A DNA stretch of 64,000 bases from Sulfitobacter delicatus (GCF_900102535.1 NZ_FNBP01000005.1:124001-188000); one strand, 5' to 3'; positions 1-9,131 are shown, counted from the stretch's first letter. Notes: a model not told the origin generated them from the letters alone. Program-made: numbers and translations.

Positions 1-2
1 TC

Positions 3-416
3 ATTAAAGCGCTGACCGGCGCGCCCCACCAAGAACCTGTCGAGGAGACTGACATGACCAAAGATGAGGTCCAAGCGCTGGTGGCCGAAACGCTGAAAAG
101 CGTTCTGCCCGATGCGCTCAAGGACGCAAGCCAACCGGCTGGCGATCCTGCCCCCAAGGCCGATGCGGCTGAGCTGGAAAAGGCCAAAGAGCTTTTGAAG
201 GCAAACGGCATCGATGTGCCTGACCCTGCCCCAAAAGCGGATGAGGATGATCTGGATGCCAAGATCGCCAAGGCCGTGGAGAAAGCCGTTGGCACCACCA
301 AGGGTACCGAAAAGAGCATCGACCAAAAGATCGATGATGCGGTGACCAAGGCGCTGGCCAAGGGCGTGACCGAAACTGACCCCACTGCGGGCGCGACCGA
401 GGAGAGCTTCGCATGA
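3..416 (+). CDS. Phage capsid scaffold, probable C-terminal part of a GpO-like protein (partial at left edge)
   Basis: The frame is open from the left edge of the window, so the gene probably begins outside it. The visible part is a charged, helical, Ala/Lys/Asp-rich segment with two proline-rich linkers (PAGDPAPKAD and PDPAPKAD), as expected for an internal capsid scaffold. It sits directly upstream of the major capsid gene and overlaps it by ATGA, which is the position of P2 gene O (scaffold plus serine protease). An in-frame ATG at 54 is preceded by GAGGAG at a good spacing, so a short scaffold-only protein of 120 residues could be made from an internal start. The family call comes from position and composition, not from a catalytic motif, because the protease half is outside the window. 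Confidence 0.5.
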   Translation: MKALTGAPHQEPVEETDMTKDEVQALVAETLKSVLPDALKDASQPAGDPAPKADAAELEKAKELLKANGIDVPDPAPKADEDDLDAKIAKAVEKAVGTTKGTEKSIDQKIDDAVTKALAKGVTETDPTAGATEESFA

Positions 417-1348
417 GCCTGATCACCATCAACGGCCAACAGATCGACGATATTGTCGCTGTTTCCAAGGGCATGATCGATGCCGAGGACCTGCGCAATG
501 GCGGCGAGCTGAAACCCCAGGCCGCATCCCGCCTGATCTCGATGCTGTTTCAGGACACGTTCCTGACCAAGATCACAACCGAGCGCATGACACGTCTGAC
601 TAAGGATGTGGATGTGCTGGACATCATGCGCCGCCAACTGGTGCGCGTTCCTCAGGGCACCGATCCTGATGCGGGCCAATTCGGCGATGCTGCTGAGTTC
701 GGCTGTAAGCTGACCGCCCTCGATGTGCAGCTTTTCCCAACCCTGACCTTGGATTTCCTGCGCGAAAACAAGGACAACCCCAACCTGCTCAAAGAGATCG
801 AAACAGGCTTCAACACTCGCCTGACCACCGATCTGGTCGATCTGGGTTTCAACGGCATCGCAGATGATGCGGCGGGCGCGGATCGCGCTGCCAAGTTCAT
901 CCGGCTCAATAAGGGCTGGCTCCAGATCATGCGCGATGCGGCCAACACGCCCAAGATCGCCATCGATCCCGCGACCGATGGCTGGATCGCGTCCCTGCGC
1001 GCCATCATGGATGCGTCTGACACTCGGTTCCGCAGCTCCTCGGTGTTCCTCATGAATGAGGCCGATGCCGATGAGTATGCGCGCGAGCTCAATGCGCCGA
1101 TCACCGGCACGGCGATGAATGCCGATAGCCCGTTGCGCCGCTTCGAGGGCAAGCCCATCGAGGCCCACCCCGATATGCCGCGCGGCTCGGTGGCGTTCAC
1201 GCCGCTGAAAAACCTGGTCTATGGCGTGAGCACTGATGTGCGCCGTGATCGTTCCTATCACTCGCGTAAGCGGGTCCTCGAATACACCTTCGACATGGCG
1301 GTGGATTACGAGGTGGCGGTCAAGCAAGCCGCTGTCCTGGGCGAGTAA
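413..1348 (+). CDS. Phage major capsid protein, P2 GpN family
   Basis: This 311-residue protein forms the icosahedral head shell of a P2-like phage. It has the family pattern of an N-terminal arm with many acidic residues, a TFLTKITTERM-type stretch near residue 50, and a C-terminal region ending in a DVRRDRSYHSRKRVLEY-like core with a final VDYEVAVKQ strand. The start ATG overlaps the stop of the upstream scaffold gene, implying translational coupling. It is shorter than P2 GpN (357 residues). In P2 the small terminase gene M follows N, whereas here the head-completion gene follows directly, so the packaging genes must be elsewhere. The family call is confident from sequence pattern and gene order. 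Confidence 0.88.
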   Translation: MSLITINGQQIDDIVAVSKGMIDAEDLRNGGELKPQAASRLISMLFQDTFLTKITTERMTRLTKDVDVLDIMRRQLVRVPQGTDPDAGQFGDAAEFGCKLTALDVQLFPTLTLDFLRENKDNPNLLKEIETGFNTRLTTDLVDLGFNGIADDAAGADRAAKFIRLNKGWLQIMRDAANTPKIAIDPATDGWIASLRAIMDASDTRFRSSSVFLMNEADADEYARELNAPITGTAMNADSPLRRFEGKPIEAHPDMPRGSVAFTPLKNLVYGVSTDVRRDRSYHSRKRVLEYTFDMAVDYEVAVKQAAVLGE

Positions 1349-1351
1349 ACC

Positions 1352-1774
1352 ATGCCTGAGGTCGCAAACGTCACACCGGCTGAGATCAGAGCCTTTGCTA
1401 ACCTCCCAAGCGAGGTGCCAGAGGCTCTCCTCACCAAGCATATCGAGATCGCCGAGCGCGCTCTCGCAAGTGCCGCCGGTGTGGCGGGTGCACCTGATGG
1501 CCTGGAGCAAGAATGGATCGAGGCGCTCACCGTGCGCGCCTTGGCCAGTGTCTTTCCCTGGCTCAACACCTTCGCGCTCGATGGCGCGGCCAAGGTGGGG
1601 CGTTTGGAGGGATCGGTCGAATACCGTTTCCTCGATGCCGATGAGGTCGATGCGAAAGTCAAAGGATTGATGAGCCGTTTCGAGGAACTGGTGGCCAAGG
1701 TCACCCCCGCCGATCCGGCTGACGAAACACAAGGCCAAGCCAGCGCTGACACCGCTTGGCTCGGCGCAATCTGA
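1352..1774 (+). CDS. Phage head completion/stabilisation protein, GpL-like
   Basis: This 140-residue protein starts three bases after the capsid stop. It is mostly helical, with a short N-terminal motif (VTPAEIRAFANLPSEVPEALLTKHIEIAERAL) typical of head-tail connector adaptors that sit under the portal. P2 GpL performs this role and is encoded just downstream of the capsid gene. The EWIEALTVRALASVFPWLNTF segment is the most family-like part. I infer the function from length, fold type and position. It could equally be described as a gp6-like connector. Confidence 0.6.
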   Translation: MPEVANVTPAEIRAFANLPSEVPEALLTKHIEIAERALASAAGVAGAPDGLEQEWIEALTVRALASVFPWLNTFALDGAAKVGRLEGSVEYRFLDADEVDAKVKGLMSRFEELVAKVTPADPADETQGQASADTAWLGAI

Positions 1775-1783
1775 GGACCTTTT

Positions 1784-2290
1784 ATGCGCCTGCGAACCCG
1801 CCTTTCTGAGGAGCTCAAAGCCCGCCTGATCGCCACCTTGCCTGAGGCGGTGGAGACGGTGTGGGATCACGTTGCCGTTGTGGTGATGGTCGAGCAACTC
1901 AAATTCACCTCAGCCGGTGGGCTGGAGGGTGACTGGGAGCGCCGCACCCAATTCGAGGGTGTAGTGCGCGCCGAGCTGCGCGCCGATGGCATCGATAGTC
2001 TGGAGGTCGAGCCGCTCATCACATACCTGGTGGCCGATCCCGTGTTTCTGAATTTTAAGGCTGAGCCTGAGGTCGATCAGATCAGCGAAAAGGCCCGCAT
2101 CGTGCTGGCCGAGTGGCGTGACACCTTCCGCGATCAGGATGTGGCCAGCGCCTTGCGCTTCACCGTCACCGGCACCATCGCGGCCTATCATGGCCCAGCA
2201 GTGCGCCCTGAGCTCTTAGTGGGGCAAGCCCCTGACATCGGCCCAGGCAATGAGGATGCCTATGTGGCACCGATTGGCGGTGATGCATGA
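1784..2290 (+). CDS. Unassigned phage protein in the head-tail joining position
   Basis: I do not recognise this 168-residue protein. It lies between the head-completion gene and baseplate gene V, where P2 carries X, Y, K, the lysis genes, R and S. Its N-terminal 100 residues are a mixed alpha/beta segment (MRLRTRLSEELKARL, then repeated hydrophobic strands), and the C-terminal part is Pro/Gly-rich (GQAPDIGPGNEDAY). Its stop overlaps the start of V by ATGA, so it belongs to the same transcript. A tail-terminator or tail-completion role is a reasonable guess from position only. No lysis genes are found here. Confidence 0.45.
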   Translation: MRLRTRLSEELKARLIATLPEAVETVWDHVAVVVMVEQLKFTSAGGLEGDWERRTQFEGVVRAELRADGIDSLEVEPLITYLVADPVFLNFKAEPEVDQISEKARIVLAEWRDTFRDQDVASALRFTVTGTIAAYHGPAVRPELLVGQAPDIGPGNEDAYVAPIGGDA

Positions 2291-2757
2291 GCGATTTTGA
2301 CACAACCGAGAATGACCGTCGCCTCGCCAATATCGCCCAGATGGGCGTGGTCGAGCAGGTCAAGTATTCCAACCCGCCCAAGGCGCGGGTGCGCGTGGGC
2401 GAGCTGCTAACTGGCTGGCTACGCATGGGGGTGCGCCGCGCTGGCGATGCGCATGAGAGCTGGGCCTATAGCGTTGGCGAGGAGGTCCTGGTGGTCTCGA
2501 CATCCGGCAATATGGCCCAGGGCGTCATTGTGTGCAGCTTGGCCAACGGGGCCAATGTGGCCCAAGCGGCGGCGGGTAAGTTCAAAACAACCTACCCAGG
2601 CGGCGAGATCATCGAGATCGCTGGCGGCGTCGTGACCATAACCGCGCCTGGCAATGTGATCGTGAATGGCGACGTGATCGCCAACGGGATCAGCCTGATC
2701 AATCACGTCCACGGCGGCATCGCGCCTGGCCCGGCCGATACGGGGAAACCCAAATGA
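2287..2757 (+). CDS. Phage baseplate assembly protein V (tail spike)
   Basis: This 156-residue protein is the membrane-piercing spike at the tip of the contractile tail. Residues about 20 to 85 form an OB-like domain (MGVVEQVKYSNPPKARVRVG), and the following region is a repetitive beta prism (GGEIIEIAGGVVTITAPGNV). The C-terminus holds the motif HVHGG, the HxH iron-binding apex known from P2 GpV. ATGA overlaps link it to the gene before and to GpW after it. The combination of OB domain, beta repeat and HxH tip makes this assignment firm. Confidence 0.92.
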   Translation: MSDFDTTENDRRLANIAQMGVVEQVKYSNPPKARVRVGELLTGWLRMGVRRAGDAHESWAYSVGEEVLVVSTSGNMAQGVIVCSLANGANVAQAAAGKFKTTYPGGEIIEIAGGVVTITAPGNVIVNGDVIANGISLINHVHGGIAPGPADTGKPK

Positions 2758-3107
2758 GTGTCATTGGCCTTAACGCAAACAACGGGCGCGCCATCGATGG
2801 CCTGGATCACTTGCGCCAATCGGTGCGCGACATCCTGATCACGCCCCTGGGCTCGCGCGTCATGCGCCGTGACTATGGGTCTGGGCTCTTTGAGCTCATC
2901 GATGCCAACCTGACACCGCTCACCCTGGCGCTGATCTATGCGGCCACTGTCGATGCCCTGCGCAAGTGGGAGCCGCGCTTACGCGTCACCCGCGTCCAGG
3001 CTGAGGCCTTGCCTGAGGAGCTGGAAGGTGGGCGCATCTCGATCACCCTTGATGGCCAATATCTGCCCAGCGGTGAGGAAATCCGGCTCGATGGGGTGGT
3101 GCTATGA
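2754..3107 (+). CDS. Phage baseplate assembly protein W (gp25-like)
   Basis: This 117-residue protein is the gp25-like lysozyme-fold wedge component that starts sheath polymerisation. The motif DHLRQSVRDILITPLGSRV followed by MRRDYGSGL is characteristic of the GpW/gp25 family. It is sandwiched by ATGA overlaps between V and J, the same order as in P2 (V-W-J-I). Length is normal for the family. Confidence 0.93.
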   Translation: MSVIGLNANNGRAIDGLDHLRQSVRDILITPLGSRVMRRDYGSGLFELIDANLTPLTLALIYAATVDALRKWEPRLRVTRVQAEALPEELEGGRISITLDGQYLPSGEEIRLDGVVL

Positions 3108-4000
3108 GTTTCACCGCCATCAATCTTGACCGCTTGCCTGCGCCGCAGATTATCGAGCAACCTGATTTTGAGACCATCTTTGCCGCCCGCAAGGCCCGCC
3201 TGATCGAGCTTGCGCCGCACCTTGCGCCATCTCTGGAGCTGGAAAGCGAGCCGCTGGTCAAGCTCCTCCAAGAGGATAGTTATCGCGAGCTCATCTTGCG
3301 CGCCGCCGTTCAAGATGCGGGCGCTGGTAACCTATTGGCCTATGCCTCTGGCGCGGTTCTTGACCACCTCGCGGCCTTCTATGGCGTCGAGCGATTGGTG
3401 ATCCAAGAGGCCGATGCATCGGTGAGCCCGCCCATAGATAAGGTCCTGGAGGATGATGCCCGCTTGCGCGCCCGCGTCCAGCTTGCGCCTGAGGGGTTCA
3501 CCACGGCTGGCTCTATTGGCTCTTATACGTTCTGGGCATTGAGCGCCTCGGCTGAGATAAAGGACGTTGCGATCCTGGAGACCGTCACCGCTGGCCAAGT
3601 GCGCATCGTTGTGCTGTCCACCCAGGGCAACGGGGTGCCTGATGCGGCGCTCCTGGCCCTGGTGGATGAGACCACTGACCCCCGCCGCCCGTTGACCGAT
3701 GAGGTCCTGGTGGAGGCCGCGAATATCCAGGCATATAACATTGAGGCCGAGCTGATCCTGTATGATGGGCCGGATGCTGAGCTCGTGCGCCAGGCATCCG
3801 TCGCAGCCGTTCAAGCCTTTGTCGATGAGCATCACCGCCTCGGTCATGACATCACCATTGCTGGCTTGCATGCAGCGCTTTATCGCGATGGCGTCCAGGA
3901 CATCAACATTATCTCGCCCGCCGCGACCCTTGAGATCGGGAGTGATACCGCCGCGCATTGCACTGAGATCACCGTGACAGTGGGGGGCCGCGATGTCTGA
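3104..4000 (+). CDS. Phage baseplate protein J
   Basis: This 298-residue protein is the baseplate wedge subunit J. It begins with the typical LPAPQIIEQPDFETIFAARK segment and contains the conserved AVQDAGAGNLLAYASG stretch around residues 65 to 80 and the EGFTTAGSIGSYTFWAL region near residue 130. Together with W and I it forms the wedge that links the spike hub to the tail fibres. It overlaps W by ATGA and I by eight bases. Length and order match P2 J (302 residues). Confidence 0.93.
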   Translation: MSFTAINLDRLPAPQIIEQPDFETIFAARKARLIELAPHLAPSLELESEPLVKLLQEDSYRELILRAAVQDAGAGNLLAYASGAVLDHLAAFYGVERLVIQEADASVSPPIDKVLEDDARLRARVQLAPEGFTTAGSIGSYTFWALSASAEIKDVAILETVTAGQVRIVVLSTQGNGVPDAALLALVDETTDPRRPLTDEVLVEAANIQAYNIEAELILYDGPDAELVRQASVAAVQAFVDEHHRLGHDITIAGLHAALYRDGVQDINIISPAATLEIGSDTAAHCTEITVTVGGRDV

Positions 4001-4691
4001 TATTAATCGCCTTTTGCCCCCAAGCGCCACAACCTCAGAGCGCGCCATCGAGACCGTGATCGCTGAACGCACCATCGGAATTGAGGCCCCAATCGCCACG
4101 CTCTGGAATGTGGACACATGCCCAGAGGCGCTCTTGCCTTGGATGGCATGGGCCTTCTCTGTCGAGGTTTGGGATCATGCTTGGCCTGAGACCATCAAGC
4201 GCAACGTGATCCGCAACTCGATCCAAGTGCATCGCATGAAAGGCACACCTGGCTCGGTACGTCGTGCGGTTGAGAGCATTCTTGACGACATTGAGATCAT
4301 CGAGCGGGCCGGTGACCTCGCCCCTCATGAGTTCAAAGTGGTTGTATCGGGCTCATTGCCCTCAGATCACGCCTATTCGAGCGTGTTGAAAGTCATCGCA
4401 AACACGAAGCCAGTCCGGTCTCACCTAAAATCAATCCAGGTCAAGCGAAATGGGCGCGCCGAGTTTGCCATCGGAACCGCTCACCAGCATGCGCTTACAA
4501 CGCAAGTTGGCCTGCGCTTTGCACCGGCGCTTGCGCCTCGCCGTCCGCGCTTCGCGACGGCCCAGCACGTTTCATCCACCCTGCGCATCGCGCCGTCTCG
4601 CATCGCTCTGAATATCCCTGATGCACCCGCCATAGCGGCATCGGCTTTGCACCGCGCGTCCACCACAACCATCCATCCAATGAGGGCCTGA
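3993..4691 (+). CDS. Phage tail protein I
   Basis: This 232-residue protein is the P2 GpI-type baseplate wedge tip. The segment CPEALLPWMAWAFSVEVWD followed by RNVIRNSIQVHRMKGTPGSV (residues about 45 to 95) is the family signature. Its start lies inside the end of J, and it ends one base before the tail fibre gene. The C-terminal 60 residues are Arg/Ala-rich and low in complexity and look like a less conserved contact surface for the fibre. Confidence 0.92.
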   Translation: MSDINRLLPPSATTSERAIETVIAERTIGIEAPIATLWNVDTCPEALLPWMAWAFSVEVWDHAWPETIKRNVIRNSIQVHRMKGTPGSVRRAVESILDDIEIIERAGDLAPHEFKVVVSGSLPSDHAYSSVLKVIANTKPVRSHLKSIQVKRNGRAEFAIGTAHQHALTTQVGLRFAPALAPRRPRFATAQHVSSTLRIAPSRIALNIPDAPAIAASALHRASTTTIHPMRA

Positions 4692-4692
4692 T

Positions 4693-7263
4693 ATGGCAGA
4701 CTTTCCCGGAATGATCCTGACCGCCGCCGGTCGCCAGCTTCAAGCCAAGGCGCAGATCGGTCAGGCTTTGACCTTCACCCGCGTGGCGCTTGGATCGGGC
4801 GCAACACCCGCCCAGCCCGAAGCGCTGACCGCAATGGTCGATGAGGAGAAAAGCCTCTCGATCCAGTCTTTCGAGGTGCTGGGTGATGGCACTTCCAAGA
4901 TGCGCGTCATTCTGACAAACCAAGGCGTGACAGAAGGCTTCTTTGTCACCGAGATCGGTGTCTTTGCGCGTGATCCCGACACCCTGCAAGAACATCTTTA
5001 CAGCTATTCCAATTCCGGGGCGCAGTCGGATTTCCTGCCCGCCGAAGGTGGGGCCACCGTGGTCGAGCAAATCTTTGACCTGATCACAGTGGTAGGCACC
5101 GTACAGAACGTGACCGCGCTTATCGATGATTTTATCACCATCGCTACCAAGGCCGATGTAGATGAATTGCGCCCCTACATCATCCCCGCCGCTGGCACCG
5201 TTGGGCAGATGCTGCGCAAGGCCACCAATGCAGAAGGTGATGCCGAATGGTTTGACCCATCGGAGGGCTATGACCTGCGTATCGCGTCTGTGTCTGAGGT
5301 GCGCACAGCGGTCGAAGGGCAAAGCGTCTTCAACCTCTCCCAAACGATCACCAGCGGGCTTGCGGTCTATGTTGACGGCTTGCGCCTGCGCACTGATGAA
5401 TGGGACGCACTAAACGCAACACAGGTGCGTTTGGACGCCGCGCTAACAGCAGGCCAGAAGGTCGAGTTTGTAAATAATGAGGAAGTTGGCGCGGGCGCTG
5501 GTGGTGGTTCTATGGTCACTCTGGATGGCCCCTCTCTGGTGTTTCCCGGTTCCAGCAACACGTTGACTATCACCAACCATGACAGCTTCAGCACCTATGC
5601 CGTTGCGACTGATGTCGGCACCGCCAGCCTGTCTGGGGCCACGATCACATTGGACATTCCGGGCGGTGCGTCGGCAGGCAATCTCAATCTGTCGGTGACC
5701 CGCAATGGCGCAACGGCGATTTTCCAGATCGCCATCGGCGCGCAGTCCGTGGCGCAACCAAGTTTCTTGTCGCCAGCCGGCGGTGCCTCGGGATTGAGTT
5801 CTGGGCTTCTTTTGACAACTGGCGCGTTTGTAACCTACCCAAATGGCGCTGACACACATTCGGAAAGCGATTGGGAAATCGCTGATGATGCTGGGTTCAC
5901 TAATGTCGTCTGGTCCAGTTCTGCGGATATTGCCAATCTGACATCCGTAGATGTCCCGGCAGGTACACTTTCTGTCAGCACCACCTACTATGCGCGTGTG
6001 CGTCACAGAGGTGGCTCGCTTGGGGCGTCAAACTGGTCAGATAGCGTTAGCTTCTCGACGGCTTCGACGTTCATCGCTGTGCCTTCTATCACCTCGCCAG
6101 AAGCAGGTGCGACGGGCGTCGCTCCAACAGGCCCCTTCACATCCAGCGCCTTTGCCACGGATGCGGGAGCAGACACGCATGCGACCTCGGATTGGCAAAT
6201 TGCAGCAGATGCCGAGTTTGCCAACATCATCAGTGATGTCAGTGCGTCCACCGACCTCACATCACACACAGTGTCGTCGGGTGCATTGGACTATTCTGAA
6301 ACCTATTGGGTCAGAGTGCGCCATCGCGGCGCGTCGGGACAGGTCAGCGCTTGGTCAGATGCGGTGCAATTCGACACAGCGCCTTTGGCGGGTCAACAAG
6401 AGTTCACAGAGCCGGGCACCTATTCGTTCATTGTTCCGGCTGGGGTTACGTCGATTTCGGCTGTGACAGTCGGCGGTGGTGGCTCAGGGGCAGCAGCCGA
6501 GCAGAATTGGCCCAACGGTGGCGGTGGCGGCGGTGGCGGTGCCTTGGCATTTGAAAATGACATCACCGTTACTCCGGGCGAGGTTTTGACAGTCGAGGTT
6601 GGAGCGGGCGGCGCAACTGCTGTGATGCAGCAAGGCATCGCTGGACAGGAGACACGGCTAAAACGAGGCGGCGCAACGCTTGTTGGCGCATCTGGCGGCG
6701 GTGCTGGGGCGCGTGGCTCAGGGGGCAGTTCTGGTGCCGGTGGTGCGGGCGGCTCGGGCGGTGCGGTCTTGTCGGGCACTGGGTTTTCGGGCGGCAACGG
6801 CGGTGACGGGAAAGTTGGTGCGGGGTCCGAAGGGGCTGGCGGTGGCGGCGGCGGGGCCGCTGGCTATGCAGGCTCTGGCGGCAACGGTAATGACGCTGCG
6901 CCAAATTCGAGCAGCAACACGCCCGGTTCTGGTGGCTCCGGCGGCGGTGGTGGTGGAGGCGATATGAACGCCACAGCCGCGAATGTTCAAGAAGGCAAAG
7001 GTGGCGGTGGCGTTGGCATCTATGGTCAAGGCAGCAGCGCAAATGGGAATGACGCTTCATCTCTCACTCAATGGGGTTACAGCGCCCCGGCTGGGCGTGG
7101 TGGAAGTGGCGGTGACCAGGGAACTTCCTCTGGTGGTGCTTTCGGCGGCGGTGGCGGCGGTGGTCGCAGCACTGTCGGATTTGCCGGAGGGAATGGTGCT
7201 TTGCGGATCATCTGGCCCGGCAACACGCGCCAGTTTCCTTCTAGCAATACAGCAGATGTTTGA
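4693..7263 (+). CDS. Phage tail fibre protein with two Fn3-like repeats and polyglycine tip (GpH-like)
   Basis: This 856-residue protein is the probable host-recognition fibre. Residues 1 to about 155 match the tail-collar fibre domain (DUF3751), which attaches to the baseplate. Residues about 360 to 455 and 465 to 560 are two related beta modules, each holding a DTH-SDW pair near the start, a YYARVRHRG or YWVRVRHRG strand and a SAWSD or SNWSD turn near the end. From about residue 575 to the end there is a glycine-rich domain with many GGGG runs, as in polyglycine-II adhesin tips. A weak CTG/GCA codon bias and the repetitive composition differ from the compact baseplate genes, which fits modular exchange of fibre ends. 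Confidence 0.85.
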   Translation: MADFPGMILTAAGRQLQAKAQIGQALTFTRVALGSGATPAQPEALTAMVDEEKSLSIQSFEVLGDGTSKMRVILTNQGVTEGFFVTEIGVFARDPDTLQEHLYSYSNSGAQSDFLPAEGGATVVEQIFDLITVVGTVQNVTALIDDFITIATKADVDELRPYIIPAAGTVGQMLRKATNAEGDAEWFDPSEGYDLRIASVSEVRTAVEGQSVFNLSQTITSGLAVYVDGLRLRTDEWDALNATQVRLDAALTAGQKVEFVNNEEVGAGAGGGSMVTLDGPSLVFPGSSNTLTITNHDSFSTYAVATDVGTASLSGATITLDIPGGASAGNLNLSVTRNGATAIFQIAIGAQSVAQPSFLSPAGGASGLSSGLLLTTGAFVTYPNGADTHSESDWEIADDAGFTNVVWSSSADIANLTSVDVPAGTLSVSTTYYARVRHRGGSLGASNWSDSVSFSTASTFIAVPSITSPEAGATGVAPTGPFTSSAFATDAGADTHATSDWQIAADAEFANIISDVSASTDLTSHTVSSGALDYSETYWVRVRHRGASGQVSAWSDAVQFDTAPLAGQQEFTEPGTYSFIVPAGVTSISAVTVGGGGSGAAAEQNWPNGGGGGGGGALAFENDITVTPGEVLTVEVGAGGATAVMQQGIAGQETRLKRGGATLVGASGGGAGARGSGGSSGAGGAGGSGGAVLSGTGFSGGNGGDGKVGAGSEGAGGGGGGAAGYAGSGGNGNDAAPNSSSNTPGSGGSGGGGGGGDMNATAANVQEGKGGGGVGIYGQGSSANGNDASSLTQWGYSAPAGRGGSGGDQGTSSGGAFGGGGGGGRSTVGFAGGNGALRIIWPGNTRQFPSSNTADV

Positions 7264-7277
7264 TTGGAGAGACCCAA

Positions 7278-7934
7278 ATGCAACAGTTACTCATTCCAAT
7301 TTCTGATGAAGCCCCTTCTGGTCCGCCACTCTACGCCGGTAATCTGCGGCTCTATCATCAGCATTTACCGGATCGCCACCTCCAGTACGATGATGTGGCG
7401 AGTTTGGGTTTCGCGCCGTTTGTCGAGAAACCCCGTCCGGTCTCAAGTGACCCGTTCTTTGAATATGTTGAGCAGGCCCCGGTTGAGCAAGATGCAGACA
7501 AAGCATGGGTGCAGAATTGGGTGCGAACGCCGGTTTCATTTGGAAATGAAAGCGACCGTGAACCCCTCTTGCGTGCGCATCTTTTGGATGGCTTGGCGGA
7601 TTTGCGATGGCAGAGGGAGACGGGTGGGATTACCTTGCCCGACGGTACGCCCGTGCGCACTGACAGGCACACCCAATCCCAACTCACAGCGGCTGTGGTG
7701 CAGGTGCAGGCTGGTGTGCTTTCTGAGGTGCGCTGGAAGCTGGATACTGGCTTTGTCACCCTGTCTGGCCCCGAAATCACGGCTATCGCCACCGCTGTCA
7801 CCGGCCACGTGGCCGCGTGTTTCGCAGCCGAAGAAACGGTAGCTGCCCAGATTGCAGCAGCCGCCACCGTCGAAGACCTACGCGCCATCGACATCCAAGC
7901 CGCATTCGACGCGGCGCTCACCAACGCTCAATAA
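7278..7934 (+). CDS. DUF4376 protein, probable fibre-associated or fibre-assembly partner
   Basis: This protein has 218 residues from the ATG at 7278, which is preceded by GGAGAG. An in-frame ATG at 7260 overlaps the fibre stop but has no comparable ribosome-binding site. The second half carries the DUF4376 pattern (LADLRWQRETGGITLPDGT, then TDRHTQSQLTAAVVQ), common in tail-fibre-linked genes of Myoviridae-type phages of alphaproteobacteria. The N-terminal half is unassigned. Its place between fibre and sheath genes is where P2 carries the fibre-assembly gene G, so a chaperone role is plausible but inferred. Confidence 0.65.
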   Translation: MQQLLIPISDEAPSGPPLYAGNLRLYHQHLPDRHLQYDDVASLGFAPFVEKPRPVSSDPFFEYVEQAPVEQDADKAWVQNWVRTPVSFGNESDREPLLRAHLLDGLADLRWQRETGGITLPDGTPVRTDRHTQSQLTAAVVQVQAGVLSEVRWKLDTGFVTLSGPEITAIATAVTGHVAACFAAEETVAAQIAAAATVEDLRAIDIQAAFDAALTNAQ

Positions 7935-7946
7935 AGGAGGCCCAAT

Positions 7947-9116
7947 ATGCCTGAGCAATTTCTTCACGGCGTCGAGGTTGTCGAGATCGACACCGGCACA
8001 CGCCCAATCCGCACCGTGCGCTCCTCGGTCATTGGCCTTGTGGGCACTGCCCCCGATGCCGACGCCGACAAGTGGCCGCTGAATACCCCCGTTCTGGTAG
8101 CTGGCAAGCGATCTGATGCCGCTGGTCTTGGTGCTGCCGGCACCTTGGCACCGGCCATCGATGACATCTTTGACCAGGTTGGGGCCGTTGTGGTTGTGAT
8201 CCGCGTTGAGGAAGGCGCTGACGATGCCGCCACGCTGAGCAACATTATCGGCGGCACCGATGCCGTGACAGGCGCGCCGGAAGGCCTCCAGGTGCTTCTC
8301 TCTGCTGAGAGCGTCGTCAAGGTTGCCCCGCGCCTTATCGTGGTGCCGGAGTTCTCCCAGGAGCAAGCGGTGGTCTCTGAGCTGGTCTCAATTGCCACCA
8401 AGCTGCGCGCCATCATCATCGCCGATGGTCCCAATTCAACCGATGCCGATGCCATCACCTACCGTGAAAACTTCGGCTCTGATCGCATCTATCTCATCGA
8501 TCCGTGGGTCAAGGTCTGGGATACCGCGACAAGCACTGAGATCGTGCGTCCCGCCTCGGCCCGTGTTGCTGGTGTGATCGCCAAATCCGATGCTGAGCGT
8601 GGTTTCTGGCACTCCCCATCCAATCGCTTGATCGATGGGATCACCGGCACCGCCCGTGCCATCGACTTCACCCTGGGTGATGCCACATCGCGGGCCAACA
8701 TTCTCAATGAGAATGAGGTCACCACCATCATCCAGCGCGATGGCTATCGCCTTTGGGGCAATCGCGGGCTTTCTGCTGATCCCAAGTGGGCAATGATCAA
8801 GCGCCGCCGCGTGGCTGACATGATCAATGAGAGCATCATGCAAGCCCATTTCTGGGCGGTGGATCGCAATGCGGATCGCACCTATTTCGAGGACGTGATC
8901 GAGGGCGTGAACGCCTACGGGCGGCGCATGATCACCGTGGGTGCCTTGGTGGGGTTCAAGTGCTGGGCCGATCCCGATCTCAACACGCCTGAGGCTCTTG
9001 AGGCTGGCAAAGTCTACTTTGACTATGACTGGGTGGAGACGCCCACCGCCGAGCACATCACTTTCCGTTCCATGATCAACAATGGCTACCTGTCTGAGGT
9101 CCTGCCAACGGCCTAA
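7947..9116 (+). CDS. Phage tail sheath protein (GpFI)
   Basis: This 389-residue contractile sheath subunit begins MPEQFLHGVEVVEIDTGTRPI, the standard P2-type sheath opening, and includes a TVRSSVIGLVGTAPDAD stretch and the C-terminal TVGALVGFKCWADPDLNT region. A strong AAGGAGG sequence precedes the start, fitting high expression. It is followed by the tail tube gene, as in the P2 FI-FII pair. Confidence 0.95.
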   Translation: MPEQFLHGVEVVEIDTGTRPIRTVRSSVIGLVGTAPDADADKWPLNTPVLVAGKRSDAAGLGAAGTLAPAIDDIFDQVGAVVVVIRVEEGADDAATLSNIIGGTDAVTGAPEGLQVLLSAESVVKVAPRLIVVPEFSQEQAVVSELVSIATKLRAIIIADGPNSTDADAITYRENFGSDRIYLIDPWVKVWDTATSTEIVRPASARVAGVIAKSDAERGFWHSPSNRLIDGITGTARAIDFTLGDATSRANILNENEVTTIIQRDGYRLWGNRGLSADPKWAMIKRRRVADMINESIMQAHFWAVDRNADRTYFEDVIEGVNAYGRRMITVGALVGFKCWADPDLNTPEALEAGKVYFDYDWVETPTAEHITFRSMINNGYLSEVLPTA

Positions 9117-9131
9117 GGAGGGCTTATTCCA

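Noticed and set aside
6475-7190. Dense GGTGGCGG tracts, considered as a DNA repeat or structural element
   Set aside because: They are codons of the polyglycine part of the tail fibre and keep the reading frame throughout, so the protein explains them.
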